DNA of 25,197 bases from CAYUVF01 sp964448045. Its GTDB lineage: Bacteria; Bacteroidota; Rhodothermia; Rhodothermales; Salinibacteraceae. Location: contig CAYUVF010000060.1 in assembly GCA_964448045.1 (NCBI GenBank), forward strand, positions 1 through 25,197, in the 5' to 3' direction. The notes beneath the pieces are model-generated. The model was not told where the DNA came from. It did no database searches and worked only from the letters and a program-made list of their open reading frames with translations. The translations under genes were made by a program, and so were the position numbers. Positions 1-8,368 of this stretch are shown in pieces. Numbering within the stretch: position 1 is the first letter of the stretch; each line of letters begins with the position of its first letter.

Positions 1-55
1 CTCTTCATTCGACACTCTTCATTCGACACTCTTCATTCGACACTCTTCATTCGAC
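1..55. repeat. 14-bp tandem repeat (3.9 copies) upstream of ribE
   Basis: The unit CTCTTCATTCGACA occurs at 1-14, 15-28, 29-42 and 43-55; the last copy lacks its final A. The unit can be read as two heptamers, CTCTTCA and TTCGACA. The array ends 10 nt before the ribE start codon. It begins at the window edge, so the real copy number is unknown. It has no internal dyad symmetry and no unique spacers, so it is not CRISPR. It shares a 7/14-bp period with other intergenic arrays in this window. Confidence 0.95.
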
Positions 56-65
56 CTACGAGAAG

Positions 66-716
66 ATGTTCACCGGTATCATTAAAGAAGTGGGTCGCGT
101 CCACCGCGTCGACGACCTCGGCGGCGGGAAGCGGTTCACGATAGGCGCTGAGATGGCGCCCGAGCTGCGCGTCGACGAGAGCGTGTCGATCAACGGCGCG
201 TGCCAGACCGTCGTGGACGTCGATGTCGAGGCCGAAACGTTCGCCGTCGTTTCCATCGAGGAGACGCTGCGCAAGACGACGTTCGGCGCGCTGGCGGAAG
301 GCGACCCGGTGAATCTGGAGCGGGCGCTGCAGCCCGAGGGGCGGCTCGACGGCCACTTCGTCCAGGGCCACGTCGATGCCACGGGCACGGTCGTCGGCGT
401 CGAGCGGGAGGATACGGACTGGCTCTATCGCATCCGCTTCGACGAACGGTTCGCCCCGTACCTGATTCCCGTCGGCTCCATCGCCATCGACGGCATCAGC
501 CTGACCGTGGCGCGGCTGGAGGGCAACACGCTCACCGTCGCCATCATCCCGCACACGTACGAAAACACGAACGTGAATGCGTGGACAGAGGGCGCGGGCG
601 TCAATTTGGAGTTCGACATGATTGGTAAGTACGTTGTCCGTGTGCTCACGCAGGACACCGATCGACCCGATCCCGATGCGTTTGCGCGGCAGTGGCTGGA
701 GCGCTCGGCTGGCTGA
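66..716 (+). CDS. ribE: Riboflavin synthase, alpha subunit
   Basis: This enzyme converts two 6,7-dimethyl-8-ribityllumazine molecules into riboflavin plus the pyrimidinedione, the last step of cytosolic riboflavin synthesis. The 216-residue product has the usual family length and begins with the hallmark MFTGIIKEVG. It has two tandem lumazine-binding beta-barrels, about 1-97 and 98-195. Visible motifs are SINGACQTV (41-49, with C46 at the usual Cys position) and GHFVQGHVDATG (97-108) opening the second repeat. Domain two carries the matching SIAIDGISLTV (138-148). The ATG at 66 is the only start giving the canonical N-terminus. No clear Shine-Dalgarno precedes it; a 14-bp tandem repeat ends just upstream. 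An FMN riboswitch cannot be judged because only 65 nt of leader are present. The symbol follows the E. coli ribE/ribC convention. Confidence 0.95.
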   Translation: MFTGIIKEVGRVHRVDDLGGGKRFTIGAEMAPELRVDESVSINGACQTVVDVDVEAETFAVVSIEETLRKTTFGALAEGDPVNLERALQPEGRLDGHFVQGHVDATGTVVGVEREDTDWLYRIRFDERFAPYLIPVGSIAIDGISLTVARLEGNTLTVAIIPHTYENTNVNAWTEGAGVNLEFDMIGKYVVRVLTQDTDRPDPDAFARQWLERSAG

Positions 717-762
717 TCGCGGCGTCTTTCCGCTATCCTTTTCACTGGAGCCTATACCGATA

Positions 763-1689
763 ATGTCGTCATCGCCTCATCAGCGTCACTATTCGGAGGA
801 GGAGATCCAGGCGATTTTTCGCCGGGCCACCGAGCGGCAGGAAGCGGCCGGATCGGCGCATCCGCACAGAGGCTTGACGCTGGACGAGCTGAAGGCCATC
901 GGCGCCGAGTCGGGCATCGATCCGGCGCATGTGGAAGCTGCTGTGGCGGAGATCGAGCGGGGCGACATGGACGCCGGCTCGCTGTCACTTCTCGAACGGG
1001 TATACGGGCTGCCGGCCTCGATCCGTGTGGAGCATATCGTCCCGGGATCGATGGATGATGCCACGTGGGACGACGCCGTAGACGTCCTGCGTTCGGTCTT
1101 CAACACGCGTGGCCAGGACGAAACCATCGGCCCGATCCGCGAATGGAGTGCGTTCACGTCGTCGGGTTTCGACTATCGGGCGCTGTTCGAGGACGATACG
1201 TGGTATACGATGCTGGAGGGGCTGAACCTGACGAGCAACGAAACGCGCAGTCCCGTACACGTCGAAGTCAAACCCGAAGGCGACAATACGCGCATCATAG
1301 CGACGTATGAGATGCCGTCGTCGCGCTTGTGGGAGGCGCCTGCCGTCTTCGGCATTTTTGTACTGTCGGCGCTTATCACGAGCACCGTTTTTCTGCTGGT
1401 CGAGATGCCCCTCGTGTTTCAACTCATCTCGCTCGGCTTGCTTCTGCTTGGGGGTGGGATCGGGGCGGCCCAGCGATCCGCGCACCGCTCCGAAATCAAC
1501 ACGACCCGCGAGCGCGTCGACAAGGCGATGGAGCGGATCGCGTACCTGCAGCAGGCGGCCCGCACGGAGTCGACCGCCCAGGCGCGTTCCACGGGAGCGC
1601 CTGCTGGTACGCCTCCGCTGAGCTCGGAGCCGGAGGAAGGGCCGGCCGATCAGGCCGGATCGGCGCATCGCCGTCGCGAGCGCTCGTAA
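763..1689 (+). CDS. Hypothetical two-TM membrane protein with N-terminal helical domain
   Basis: No named family is recognised. The ATG at 763 (308 residues) was chosen because upstream in-frame starts would overlap ribE. Residues about 9-70 form a charged helical region, including YSEEEIQAIFRRA and a segment of the type LTLDELKAIGAESGIDP. That pattern recurs at the N-terminus of uncharacterised membrane proteins in several GC-rich phyla. A mixed alpha/beta region follows (about 75-185), then two adjacent hydrophobic helices (about 191-210 and 214-233). A basic, helical, Ala/Ser/Pro-rich tail (about 238-308) completes it. The topology suggests an inner-membrane protein with both large parts on the same side. 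It lies 46 bp after ribE with no terminator between them, so co-transcription is likely. Function is unknown. Confidence 0.75.
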   Translation: MSSSPHQRHYSEEEIQAIFRRATERQEAAGSAHPHRGLTLDELKAIGAESGIDPAHVEAAVAEIERGDMDAGSLSLLERVYGLPASIRVEHIVPGSMDDATWDDAVDVLRSVFNTRGQDETIGPIREWSAFTSSGFDYRALFEDDTWYTMLEGLNLTSNETRSPVHVEVKPEGDNTRIIATYEMPSSRLWEAPAVFGIFVLSALITSTVFLLVEMPLVFQLISLGLLLLGGGIGAAQRSAHRSEINTTRERVDKAMERIAYLQQAARTESTAQARSTGAPAGTPPLSSEPEEGPADQAGSAHRRRERS

Positions 1690-1733
1690 CGGCTCATCAT
1701 CCTCTCCACTCGTTACACCATTCCGTTGCACTC

Positions 1734-1973
1734 ATGCCCGATGACTCGTCCGCCGATGACCTCGTTCCCGTCGCCCGCTTTGACCGGCTGCACGCAGCCC
1801 AACTGGCCCAGACTCGCCTCGCCGATGCCGACATCCCGTGTATGCTGTCGAACCCCGACATGACGGGCCTGTCGAGCATGTTCGATGCCGAGCACAGCGG
1901 CGTCAAGGTGATGGTGCCCGCCCATCGGGCCGAGGAGGCGCGCGCCGTCTTGGATGGGGCGGGCCGCGATTAG
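1734..1973 (+). CDS. DUF2007-type small protein
   Basis: The 79-residue product starts at the ATG at 1734, 44 bp after the preceding gene. It has the layout of DUF2007 (annotated 'putative signal transducing protein'): a short strand 'LVPVARFDRLHAAQLAQTRL', then 'ADIPCMLSNPDM', then a C-terminal 'VKVMVPAHRAEEARAVL' strand-helix. This is a ferredoxin-like, PII-like fold. DUF2007 proteins are small and cytosolic with no established ligand. A much longer frame open from 1329 overlaps the upstream gene out of frame and is not used. Family assignment is from memory of the pattern and is fairly secure; the role is unknown. Confidence 0.75.
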   Translation: MPDDSSADDLVPVARFDRLHAAQLAQTRLADADIPCMLSNPDMTGLSSMFDAEHSGVKVMVPAHRAEEARAVLDGAGRD

Positions 1974-2075
1974 ACCGCGGATAGGCGCTGGCAGTTGCGC
2001 CCCATCGCGCTGCACGAGAACTGCATATGCGCCCGGGAACCCCTACTACGTATCGGCATACTTGTTATCACAACG

Positions 2076-2093
2076 TGAGTGATCAATCACTCA
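2076..2093. promoter_or_regulatory. Candidate TetR-family operator (18-bp palindrome)
   Basis: The sequence TGAGTGATCAATCACTCA has 8-bp arms, TGAGTGAT and ATCACTCA, separated by CA. It lies 32 bp upstream of the ferritin-like gene in an AT-richer stretch. A possible -10 element (CATAAT, 2092-2097) overlaps its right end, so binding would block transcription. Size and symmetry suit a TetR dimer, and a tetR gene closes this operon (8369-8965). No matching -35 hexamer is obvious. The operator assignment is inference. Confidence 0.6.
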
Positions 2094-2125
2094 TAATGCT
2101 TCTGCTCATAAAAACACATCGCGTC

Positions 2126-2569
2126 ATGACTGCCTCGACGACCCCTTCCGACCTCATCGACGGCCTCAATACCGACCTTGCCCACGAGTACCAGGCCATC
2201 CTGATGTACAACAGCTACGCCGCGATGGTCTACGGCATGCACCGTCCCACCCTCAAGCAGTTCTTCGAAACGGAACTGCCCGAAGAGCTCGAGCACGCGC
2301 AACTGCTTGCCGACAAAATTACGGCCCTGGGTGGCACGCCGACGATAGAGCCGGCGCCCTTTGACCCGGCCAGCGAGCCCACGGCGATGCTGCGCCACGT
2401 GCTTGAGGCCGAGACGGAAACCATCGACCGATACGTCGAGCGCCGCCGCCAGGCCGAGGACGCCGGCGCGTACGGGCTGGCCGCAGAGCTCGACGACATC
2501 ATCCGCGACGAAACCACGCACAAGGAGGAGACCGAGAAGCTGCTCCGCGACATCAAGCAAGTCGCGTAG
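2126..2569 (+). CDS. Ferritin-like (bacterioferritin/Dps-type) diiron protein
   Basis: The 147-residue product begins at the ATG at 2126; an in-frame ATG at 2027 would add a non-conserved stretch and run through the palindrome. It is all-helical with ferritin-like metal ligands: E21, E54xxH57, E94/E96 and E129xxH132. That is the spacing of the diiron site in bacterioferritin-type four-helix bundles. A haem-binding Met is not evident. Proteins of this class oxidise Fe(II) and store or detoxify iron, or protect against peroxide; the substrate here is untested. It appears to be the first gene of the efflux operon: the outer-membrane factor starts 44 bp downstream with no terminator between, and a palindrome lies just upstream. 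That linkage suggests response to a metal, oxidant or toxic compound. Confidence 0.85.
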   Translation: MTASTTPSDLIDGLNTDLAHEYQAILMYNSYAAMVYGMHRPTLKQFFETELPEELEHAQLLADKITALGGTPTIEPAPFDPASEPTAMLRHVLEAETETIDRYVERRRQAEDAGAYGLAAELDDIIRDETTHKEETEKLLRDIKQVA

Positions 2570-2613
2570 CGCCCTTGGCACGCCATTTCCTCCATGCACG
2601 CCCGCTGCTTGCC

Positions 2614-3990
2614 ATGCCCAGACGCAAAACGGCACGATGGTGCCACGTGATCGGGATCGTGCTCCTGCTGGGGTGGGCCGCGGCAGAGGCCGCCTCGCCC
2701 GTGCAGGCTCAGCCCGACCCGCCTGCTCCCAACCGGCTCACCTTGACGGCAGCCGTCCAGAAGGCGATGGAGGCAGGTACCCGGGTTCGCTCCGCGGAGG
2801 CGGCCGAGGATGCCGCGGCGCGCCGGGCCAGCTGGCGCACCTCGGCGTATTTGCCACAAGCCACCGCTGCCGCGTCGACCAATCGGTCTCAGTACCCGCA
2901 AACCATCACGCCCATTCGCGAGCTGGGCGTGTTTCCTCGGCTGGATGACACGATCCACGAGCTTCGCCTGAGCGCATCGTGGACGGTGTTCGATTTTGGC
3001 CGGGGACGGGCCGAGCGGCGGGCTGCGCAGGCGCTGGCCGAGGCGGCCGGCGTGCAATACGACCGGGCCCGCATGGAAACCATCGAGGCCGTCGCGGGCG
3101 CCTTCGTCCGCCTCGAACAGCTACGAACCCTCGCACAGGCGCAGCAGACGCGCCGCGATGCGCTTCGCCGGCAGGCCGCCCAGATTGAGGACCTCCGCGA
3201 GGAAGGCCGCGTCGCCGACGTGGAGCGGCTCAAGATTCAGGAGGTCGTGCTGGACGCCGAGGCCGACCTGCGCGCTACGCGGCGCCAGCAGGAAAACGTG
3301 CTCCAGGCGCTTGCCGCGGAGTTGGGCCGCCGCCAGCCTCTTACGATGGACGCGATCCAACTCCGGCCGCTGCCCGTGGCCGACACCCTATCTGCTGTGA
3401 ATACGAACCACACGGACACAGCGGTTCAGGCGCCGCGCGTGGCGGCCGCCCGAGCGCGCCTGTCAGCGGCCGAGGCCCGGCAGGCTGAAGCCACGCGGGC
3501 GCTGCTGCCTTTTGTCGAGATCGTGGGCGCCGAGCAGATGCGGTCCGGTAGCGACTGGAATGTCGACGCGCAATGGACGGCCGGCCTCCGGGTGACGGTG
3601 CCGCTTACCCCGTTCGGGGCTACGGCCCAGCGAGCGGCCCAGCAGGCGGCCACCCGTGAGCGGGAATTCGCTCTTGCTGATGCGCAGCGGCAGCTCCGCG
3701 TGGTCTTGGCCGAGCTCGATAATCAGATCCAAGATGCCGCAGATCGCGCGACGACCGCCGCCGCCCGCGAAGCGCAGCTCGCCGAAACCTACCGCATCGA
3801 GTCGGCCGCGCATGCCGAGGGGCGCCTGACATTGACCGACCTGCTCGCTACGGAGGCCAAACTGGCCGCCGCGCGCAGCGAGGAGGCCGCAGCCCGTGCT
3901 GCTATCGCCCAACTCCGGCTGCGGCGGAGCGCCCTGACCGGCCGCCTCACCATCGACCACGCCGTGCAACTCATCCAACCCGCACCATGA
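2614..3990 (+). CDS. TolC-family outer-membrane efflux protein
   Basis: The 458-residue product from the ATG at 2614 has a signal peptide with a basic start (MPRRKTARW) and a hydrophobic core IGIVLLLGWAAAEA. An Ala-rich cleavage region ends near VQAQ. A TTG at 2575 would add 13 residues and spoil the signal. The mature part has two outer-membrane efflux repeats with long heptad-rich helices. One starts at 'LTLTAAVQKAMEAG' and the second at 'VAAARARLSAAEARQAEATRA'. This is the trimeric channel-tunnel architecture. It would form the exit duct for the RND pump encoded next. Its stop overlaps the start of the membrane-fusion gene (ATGA, 3987-3990), so translation is probably coupled. Substrate cannot be read from the sequence. 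Confidence 0.9.
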   Translation: MPRRKTARWCHVIGIVLLLGWAAAEAASPVQAQPDPPAPNRLTLTAAVQKAMEAGTRVRSAEAAEDAAARRASWRTSAYLPQATAAASTNRSQYPQTITPIRELGVFPRLDDTIHELRLSASWTVFDFGRGRAERRAAQALAEAAGVQYDRARMETIEAVAGAFVRLEQLRTLAQAQQTRRDALRRQAAQIEDLREEGRVADVERLKIQEVVLDAEADLRATRRQQENVLQALAAELGRRQPLTMDAIQLRPLPVADTLSAVNTNHTDTAVQAPRVAAARARLSAAEARQAEATRALLPFVEIVGAEQMRSGSDWNVDAQWTAGLRVTVPLTPFGATAQRAAQQAATREREFALADAQRQLRVVLAELDNQIQDAADRATTAAAREAQLAETYRIESAAHAEGRLTLTDLLATEAKLAAARSEEAAARAAIAQLRLRRSALTGRLTIDHAVQLIQPAP

Positions 3991-5108
3991 CTGTATCGAA
4001 ATTTTCTCTGGGAGGTCTCCTCGCCGCGAGCCTCGTGCTTGCGCTGTTCGTGTGGGCGGGCTGGACAGCCCTGTCGCCTCCGCCGGCCGCACGCCCTGCC
4101 CCGCCTCCAGCCGTTCGCGTCGACACGCCCACCGTGCAATCGGTCGAGGAAACGGCTCGGTACCTGGCCACGCTTGAAGGGCGGGCCGATGCGGCGCTTG
4201 CCTTTCGGGTGAGCGGGACGATCGGCGCCGTGCACGTCCGCGAAGGAGAGACGGTGCGAGCGGGCCAGCGCCTCGCCACATTGGCCGCCCCCGAGGTGCA
4301 GGATCGGGTCGAGCGCGCCCGGGCCCAGCTCGCACGCGCCGAAGCCAACGTGGACCACTGGACCGAGGAGCTGGCGATTGACGAGCGGCTCTACGAGAAA
4401 GGCGCGATTGCTCAGACGAAGCGCGACCAGACCGCGCTCCAGCTCACCAACGCCGAGCGCGAGCGCGACGCGGCTGCAGCCAGTCTCCGCGAGGCCCAGC
4501 ACACGGCCGAGGCCCACGTGCTCACCACGCCCCGGCAGGGCGTGATCGGACAGGTGAACCGGGAGGCGGGCGAGACGGTCATGCCCGGCCAGCCGATCGT
4601 CCATCTCAATGCCGGGACGCACCGCCTGCGCATCGATGTGCTGGCCCAGGATCGGCGCCGCGGCCTGGAGCGCGGCAGCCCCGTTCACGTCGACGCCCCC
4701 GCCTGCGCGGGTTCAGCAGGCGCCATCACGCAGATAGAAACGGCCACGCGTCCGCCGTTCGAAAGCGTGCGGGCCTACGCCTCCGTGCCCGGCGACTGCC
4801 TCGCGGACTGGTCCACCGGCAGCACCGTAGCCGTCCACCTCGTACTGGATCGCGAAGAGGACGCCCTGCTCGTCCCGCAATCCGCCATCGACCGCCGGGG
4901 CGCCGCGCCCCGCGTTTTCCGCATTACGGCGGATACCACGGCTGAGGCCGTTCCAGTCGCCCCCGGCCTGCGCACCGGAGACCATCAGCAGGTGACCGGT
5001 GCGCTGCAGCCGTCGGACCGCATCGTAGTGACGGGCGCAAGCCGCCTGACGCCGGGCATGCGCGTCCACATCGATACGCTTTCCCACCCGTCCTCTGCCC
5101 TCCGATGA
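3987..5108 (+). CDS. RND efflux periplasmic adaptor (membrane fusion protein)
   Basis: The 373-residue product has an N-terminal membrane anchor or signal (about 7-28), then a Pro/Ala-rich linker. The HlyD/AcrA domain order follows: first half of the lipoyl domain ('LAFRVSGTIGAVHVREGE', 'VRAGQRLATL'), then an alpha-helical hairpin rich in Ala/Arg/Glu (about 103-165). Next come the second lipoyl half ('GVIGQVNREAGETVMPGQ'), the beta-barrel and the membrane-proximal domain with 'VPQSAID'. It bridges the RND pump and the TolC-type duct. No lipobox Cys is seen near the N-terminus. Two Cys (in APACAG and PGDCLA) sit in the beta-barrel region and could form a disulfide. Its start and stop both overlap neighbours by ATGA. 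Confidence 0.92.
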   Translation: MTVSKFSLGGLLAASLVLALFVWAGWTALSPPPAARPAPPPAVRVDTPTVQSVEETARYLATLEGRADAALAFRVSGTIGAVHVREGETVRAGQRLATLAAPEVQDRVERARAQLARAEANVDHWTEELAIDERLYEKGAIAQTKRDQTALQLTNAERERDAAAASLREAQHTAEAHVLTTPRQGVIGQVNREAGETVMPGQPIVHLNAGTHRLRIDVLAQDRRRGLERGSPVHVDAPACAGSAGAITQIETATRPPFESVRAYASVPGDCLADWSTGSTVAVHLVLDREEDALLVPQSAIDRRGAAPRVFRITADTTAEAVPVAPGLRTGDHQQVTGALQPSDRIVVTGASRLTPGMRVHIDTLSHPSSALR

Positions 5109-8100
5109 CTTTCAGCTGGGCCCAATTTTCGATTGACAACCGGTACACGATCTTTGCGGCCGCACTGGCCGTCGTGATCTTCGGCGCGCTGGCGTGGGCG
5201 CGCCTGCCGATCGCGCTCTTTCCGGAGACGGCGCCTCCGCTCGTCAACATCATCACGCCGCATGGCGGAGCGGCCGCGCTGGATGTGGCGCGCGACGTGT
5301 CGGAGCCCATCGAGGAGGAAGTCGCCACGCTGGATGGCCTCACCGACGTGACGTCGACCTCGCAGGACGGCCTCTCCGTCGTCACTGCCGAGTTCGCATA
5401 CGGGCGCAACGTGGACCTGGTGGCGGTGGATGTGCAGAACGCGATCAGCCGGATCCGGGAGCAGCTGCCGGCTACCATCAGCGAGCCGCGCGTGCTCACG
5501 TTCAGCACGTCCGACAAGCCGGTCATCACGCTGGCGGCCCGGCCCGCATCGGCGCAGACCTCCCTGGCTGATGTCCGGCAGCGCGCCGATGACGACCTGC
5601 ACCCCGTGCTCCAGCGCATCCCCGGCGTGGCCGCTGTCGACGTTTTTGGCGGCGCCCGGCCGCAGGTCAATGTCCACGTCGACCGGAGCCGGCTGGAGGC
5701 CGCCGGGCTCACACTGGGCGCCGTGATGGAGGCGCTGCGGGCGGGCAACGTAACGGCCCCGGCCGGGCGCATCGAGCGGACGGAGCAGGAGACGCTCCTT
5801 CGCTTCGATGAGACGGCGGCCACCGTCGACGACCTGCAGCGGCGACCCGTCGCCGAGCGGGAGGGACAGCGCATCCTGCTCGGCGACATGGCCCAGATCC
5901 GCAAGGGGGCGGCCGACCGGCGGAGTGCCTACCGGGCCAATGGGCGCGATGCCGTGGCCCTGCAGATCATCCAGCAGGACGACGCCAACACAGTCGATGT
6001 GGTGAGCCGGGTTCAGGACCGGGTGCCTGAGCTTCAGGCGGCCTTCCCCGCGCTCAGCATCGAGGTGGCCGATGAGGAAGCCTCGTTCACCCGCCTCGTC
6101 GTCAACAACATGGGCACCAGCATCCTGAGTGCGCTCCTTCTGGCCAGCCTGGTCATCTTCCTGTTTATCGGGAGCCTGCGGGGCGCGCTCATCGTGTCGA
6201 TCTCTATGCCCATGAGCTTTCTGCTCACGCTGGCGCTCATGTGGATGATGGACATGGAACTGAACCTCGTCACGCTGTCGGCTGTCATCCTGGCCGTCGG
6301 TATCGTGGTGGATGCGGCGGTGGTGGTGCTGGAGAACATCGCACGGCACCGAACCGAAGCGGGCCGCTCGGTGCGCGAGGCCGCCGTGGCAGGCACTAAC
6401 GAGGTGTTCTTCGCCGTGCTCGTGGGGATCATGACGACCCTGATCGTGCTCGTGCCCTTCCTCTTCCTGACCGGCTTCGTGGGCATGGTCTTCGGCCCGC
6501 TGTCCACCACCCTCATCTTTGCGTTCACGGCGTCGCTGCTGGCCGCCGTCACGCTGATTCCCCTCCTCGCCACGCTGATCCTGGGCACCGAGCGCGAGCG
6601 GGAGGACGCCCTCACCCGCCGGCTGACGCAAGGGTTCGACCGGGTGATGGGCGGGTTGCGCAGCGGATACCTGGCTCTGCTCCACCGCGGCCTGCGACAC
6701 CGGGGCATTACGCTCGGCCTGACGGCCGTCCTGCTGGTCGCGAGCGTAGCCCTGCTGGCCGCGCGGGGCCAAGAGGTGCTCCCGCGTCTCGACTCCGGCT
6801 CGTTCTACATCTCCCTGGAGACGGAGCCGGGCACCTCGTTCGAGGCGACGACGCGCACCGTCCGCCGGATCGAAGGGCTGCTGGCCGAGCATCCTCACGT
6901 CATCAACTACACCGCCCGCGTGGGCTTCGAGCCCGATGCGATGGCCCTCGGCGACGCGGGGGCCATGAGCGTGCAGCAGGCGTTTATGACGGTCGACCTC
7001 GTCTCGCGCAAGGCCCGCGACGCCTCCATCTGGGCCATCCAGGATGGCCTCCGCGATCAGATCGCAGGCATCCCCGGTATCCGCAGGGCAGTTCTCAAAG
7101 AGATGGGGGGCACGGCCAAATCTACGACGGCAGCGCCCATCAACGTGCGCTTCTCCGGGCCCGACCTGGCGACGCTCGACCGGCTTGCCGCGACCGCACT
7201 GGACCGGATGCAGACCGTGCCCGGCGCGGTGAACGTGTATCGGCAGTGGACGCTGGAGCGCCCCGAGCAGCGGCTGCGCGTGGACCACCTCCGCGCCGCT
7301 CAATACGGACTCAACACGCAGCGCCTCGCCGCGGAAACCTTTGCGGCGGTGGACGGCCAGCCCACGATCACGCTCGACGCGCCGGATGGGACGACCTGGC
7401 CCGTCGTGGTGCGCTACACCGACGGCGACCGGACCTCGCTGGACGACGTGCTCAGCGTGCGCGTTCGGCCGGGGCTGCCGCTCCGGGACGTGACGACGAC
7501 CACTCCGGCGCTGGCCCCCAACCTCATCACCCGCGCCAACCTGACGCGGACGGCCGACGTGCTGGGCTTCCACTACGGCCGCCCGTTCAGCCACGTCATC
7601 GGCGACATCGAGGGCACGCTCGCTGCGATGGAGCTTCCGGAGGGCTACAGCATGGACGTCGTCGGCGAGAACGAAGACCTGCAGGAGACCGCCGGCCAGA
7701 TGATCGCCTCGCTGCTCATCGCACTCATCGCGGTGTACCTGCTGCTGGTAGCTCAATTCCGGTCGTTCGTGAATCCGCTCGTCGTCATGCTGTCCATCCC
7801 GCTCGTCCTCGTCGGCGTGTCGACCGCCCTCGTGCTGGCCGGTAAGGTCATCTCGATGTCGGTCCTGCTCGGGCTCATCCTGTTGGTCGGCATCGTGGTC
7901 AACAACGCGATTTTGCTGGTCGACTTTATCCTGGAGCACCGGGCGCAGGGTGCGGCGCGCACGCAGGCCGTTGTCGAGGCCGTGCGCGTGCGGTTTCGCC
8001 CGATCATGATGACCTCCTTCTCCACGATCATGGGGATGCTGCCGCTCGCGCTGGAGTGGGCACTGGGCGCGGAGCGGTTTTCGCCCATGGCGGTGGCCGT

Positions 8101-8212
8101 CATCGGCGGCCTCGCGGCGTCCTCGCTGCTCACCCTCGTCATTATTCCGGTGTTCTACACCGTGGTCGACGATCTCACCGTTCGCGCACGCGCCTTCATC
8201 AGCTCCTCTTGA
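5105..8212 (+). CDS. RND-family efflux pump (AcrB/HAE1-like inner-membrane transporter)
   Basis: The 1035-residue product has normal RND length. It has the usual duplicated layout: TM1, a large periplasmic loop, TM2-7, a second loop, then TM8-12. N-terminal FSIDNRYTIFAA, IALFPETAPP and 'GRNVDLVAVDVQNAI' are typical of acriflavine-resistance pumps. TM4 reads GIVVDAAVVVLEN, so D403 matches AcrB D407 but A404 replaces D408. TM10 reads GIVVNNAILLVDF, placing N933 where AcrB has K940. The RFRPIMMTS segment, matching the AcrB R971/T978 region, is kept. Trimeric proton-driven export through the adjacent adaptor and channel is expected. Whether it exports drugs, lipids or metals is not readable; the CusA-type Met cluster is not obvious. 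Confidence 0.95.
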   Translation: MTFSWAQFSIDNRYTIFAAALAVVIFGALAWARLPIALFPETAPPLVNIITPHGGAAALDVARDVSEPIEEEVATLDGLTDVTSTSQDGLSVVTAEFAYGRNVDLVAVDVQNAISRIREQLPATISEPRVLTFSTSDKPVITLAARPASAQTSLADVRQRADDDLHPVLQRIPGVAAVDVFGGARPQVNVHVDRSRLEAAGLTLGAVMEALRAGNVTAPAGRIERTEQETLLRFDETAATVDDLQRRPVAEREGQRILLGDMAQIRKGAADRRSAYRANGRDAVALQIIQQDDANTVDVVSRVQDRVPELQAAFPALSIEVADEEASFTRLVVNNMGTSILSALLLASLVIFLFIGSLRGALIVSISMPMSFLLTLALMWMMDMELNLVTLSAVILAVGIVVDAAVVVLENIARHRTEAGRSVREAAVAGTNEVFFAVLVGIMTTLIVLVPFLFLTGFVGMVFGPLSTTLIFAFTASLLAAVTLIPLLATLILGTEREREDALTRRLTQGFDRVMGGLRSGYLALLHRGLRHRGITLGLTAVLLVASVALLAARGQEVLPRLDSGSFYISLETEPGTSFEATTRTVRRIEGLLAEHPHVINYTARVGFEPDAMALGDAGAMSVQQAFMTVDLVSRKARDASIWAIQDGLRDQIAGIPGIRRAVLKEMGGTAKSTTAAPINVRFSGPDLATLDRLAATALDRMQTVPGAVNVYRQWTLERPEQRLRVDHLRAAQYGLNTQRLAAETFAAVDGQPTITLDAPDGTTWPVVVRYTDGDRTSLDDVLSVRVRPGLPLRDVTTTTPALAPNLITRANLTRTADVLGFHYGRPFSHVIGDIEGTLAAMELPEGYSMDVVGENEDLQETAGQMIASLLIALIAVYLLLVAQFRSFVNPLVVMLSIPLVLVGVSTALVLAGKVISMSVLLGLILLVGIVVNNAILLVDFILEHRAQGAARTQAVVEAVRVRFRPIMMTSFSTIMGMLPLALEWALGAERFSPMAVAVIGGLAASSLLTLVIIPVFYTVVDDLTVRARAFISSS

Positions 8213-8216
8213 TCCC

Positions 8217-8285
8217 ATGACGCGTATCGCTTTGTCCAGCATCGCGCTTCTTCTCGGCCTCATCATGCTCCGCCCGCAGGACTGA
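8217..8285 (+). CDS. Possible 22-residue hydrophobic peptide
   Basis: An ATG four bases after the RND stop opens a 22-codon frame ending in TGA at 8283-8285. It begins MTRIALSSIALLLGLIML and ends RPQD: one basic residue, a hydrophobic core long enough to enter the membrane, and a polar end. It could be a small membrane peptide translated with the pump, as AcrZ is for AcrB (no homology claimed). It could equally be the remnant signal sequence of a lost exported protein, or chance. No Shine-Dalgarno is seen, but coupling to the RND stop would not need one. Confidence 0.3.
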   Translation: MTRIALSSIALLLGLIMLRPQD

Positions 8286-8368
8286 GACTCCAGCCTGGCC
8301 CCGCGGACCATCCGTGGGGCACACCGGATTCGTACTGCCTGTCAGTCCCTTCACCACCCGTAGCTGCC

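Noticed and set aside
1..55. CRISPR array
   Set aside because: The repeats are 14 bp in direct tandem without spacers and have no dyad; no cas genes are in the window.
4985..8311. A 1108-codon open frame on the minus strand opposite the RND pump
   Set aside because: It mirrors the pump in a GC-rich antisense frame, is full of His/Asp/Arg/Gln without any domain pattern, and the + strand product is an unmistakable RND protein.
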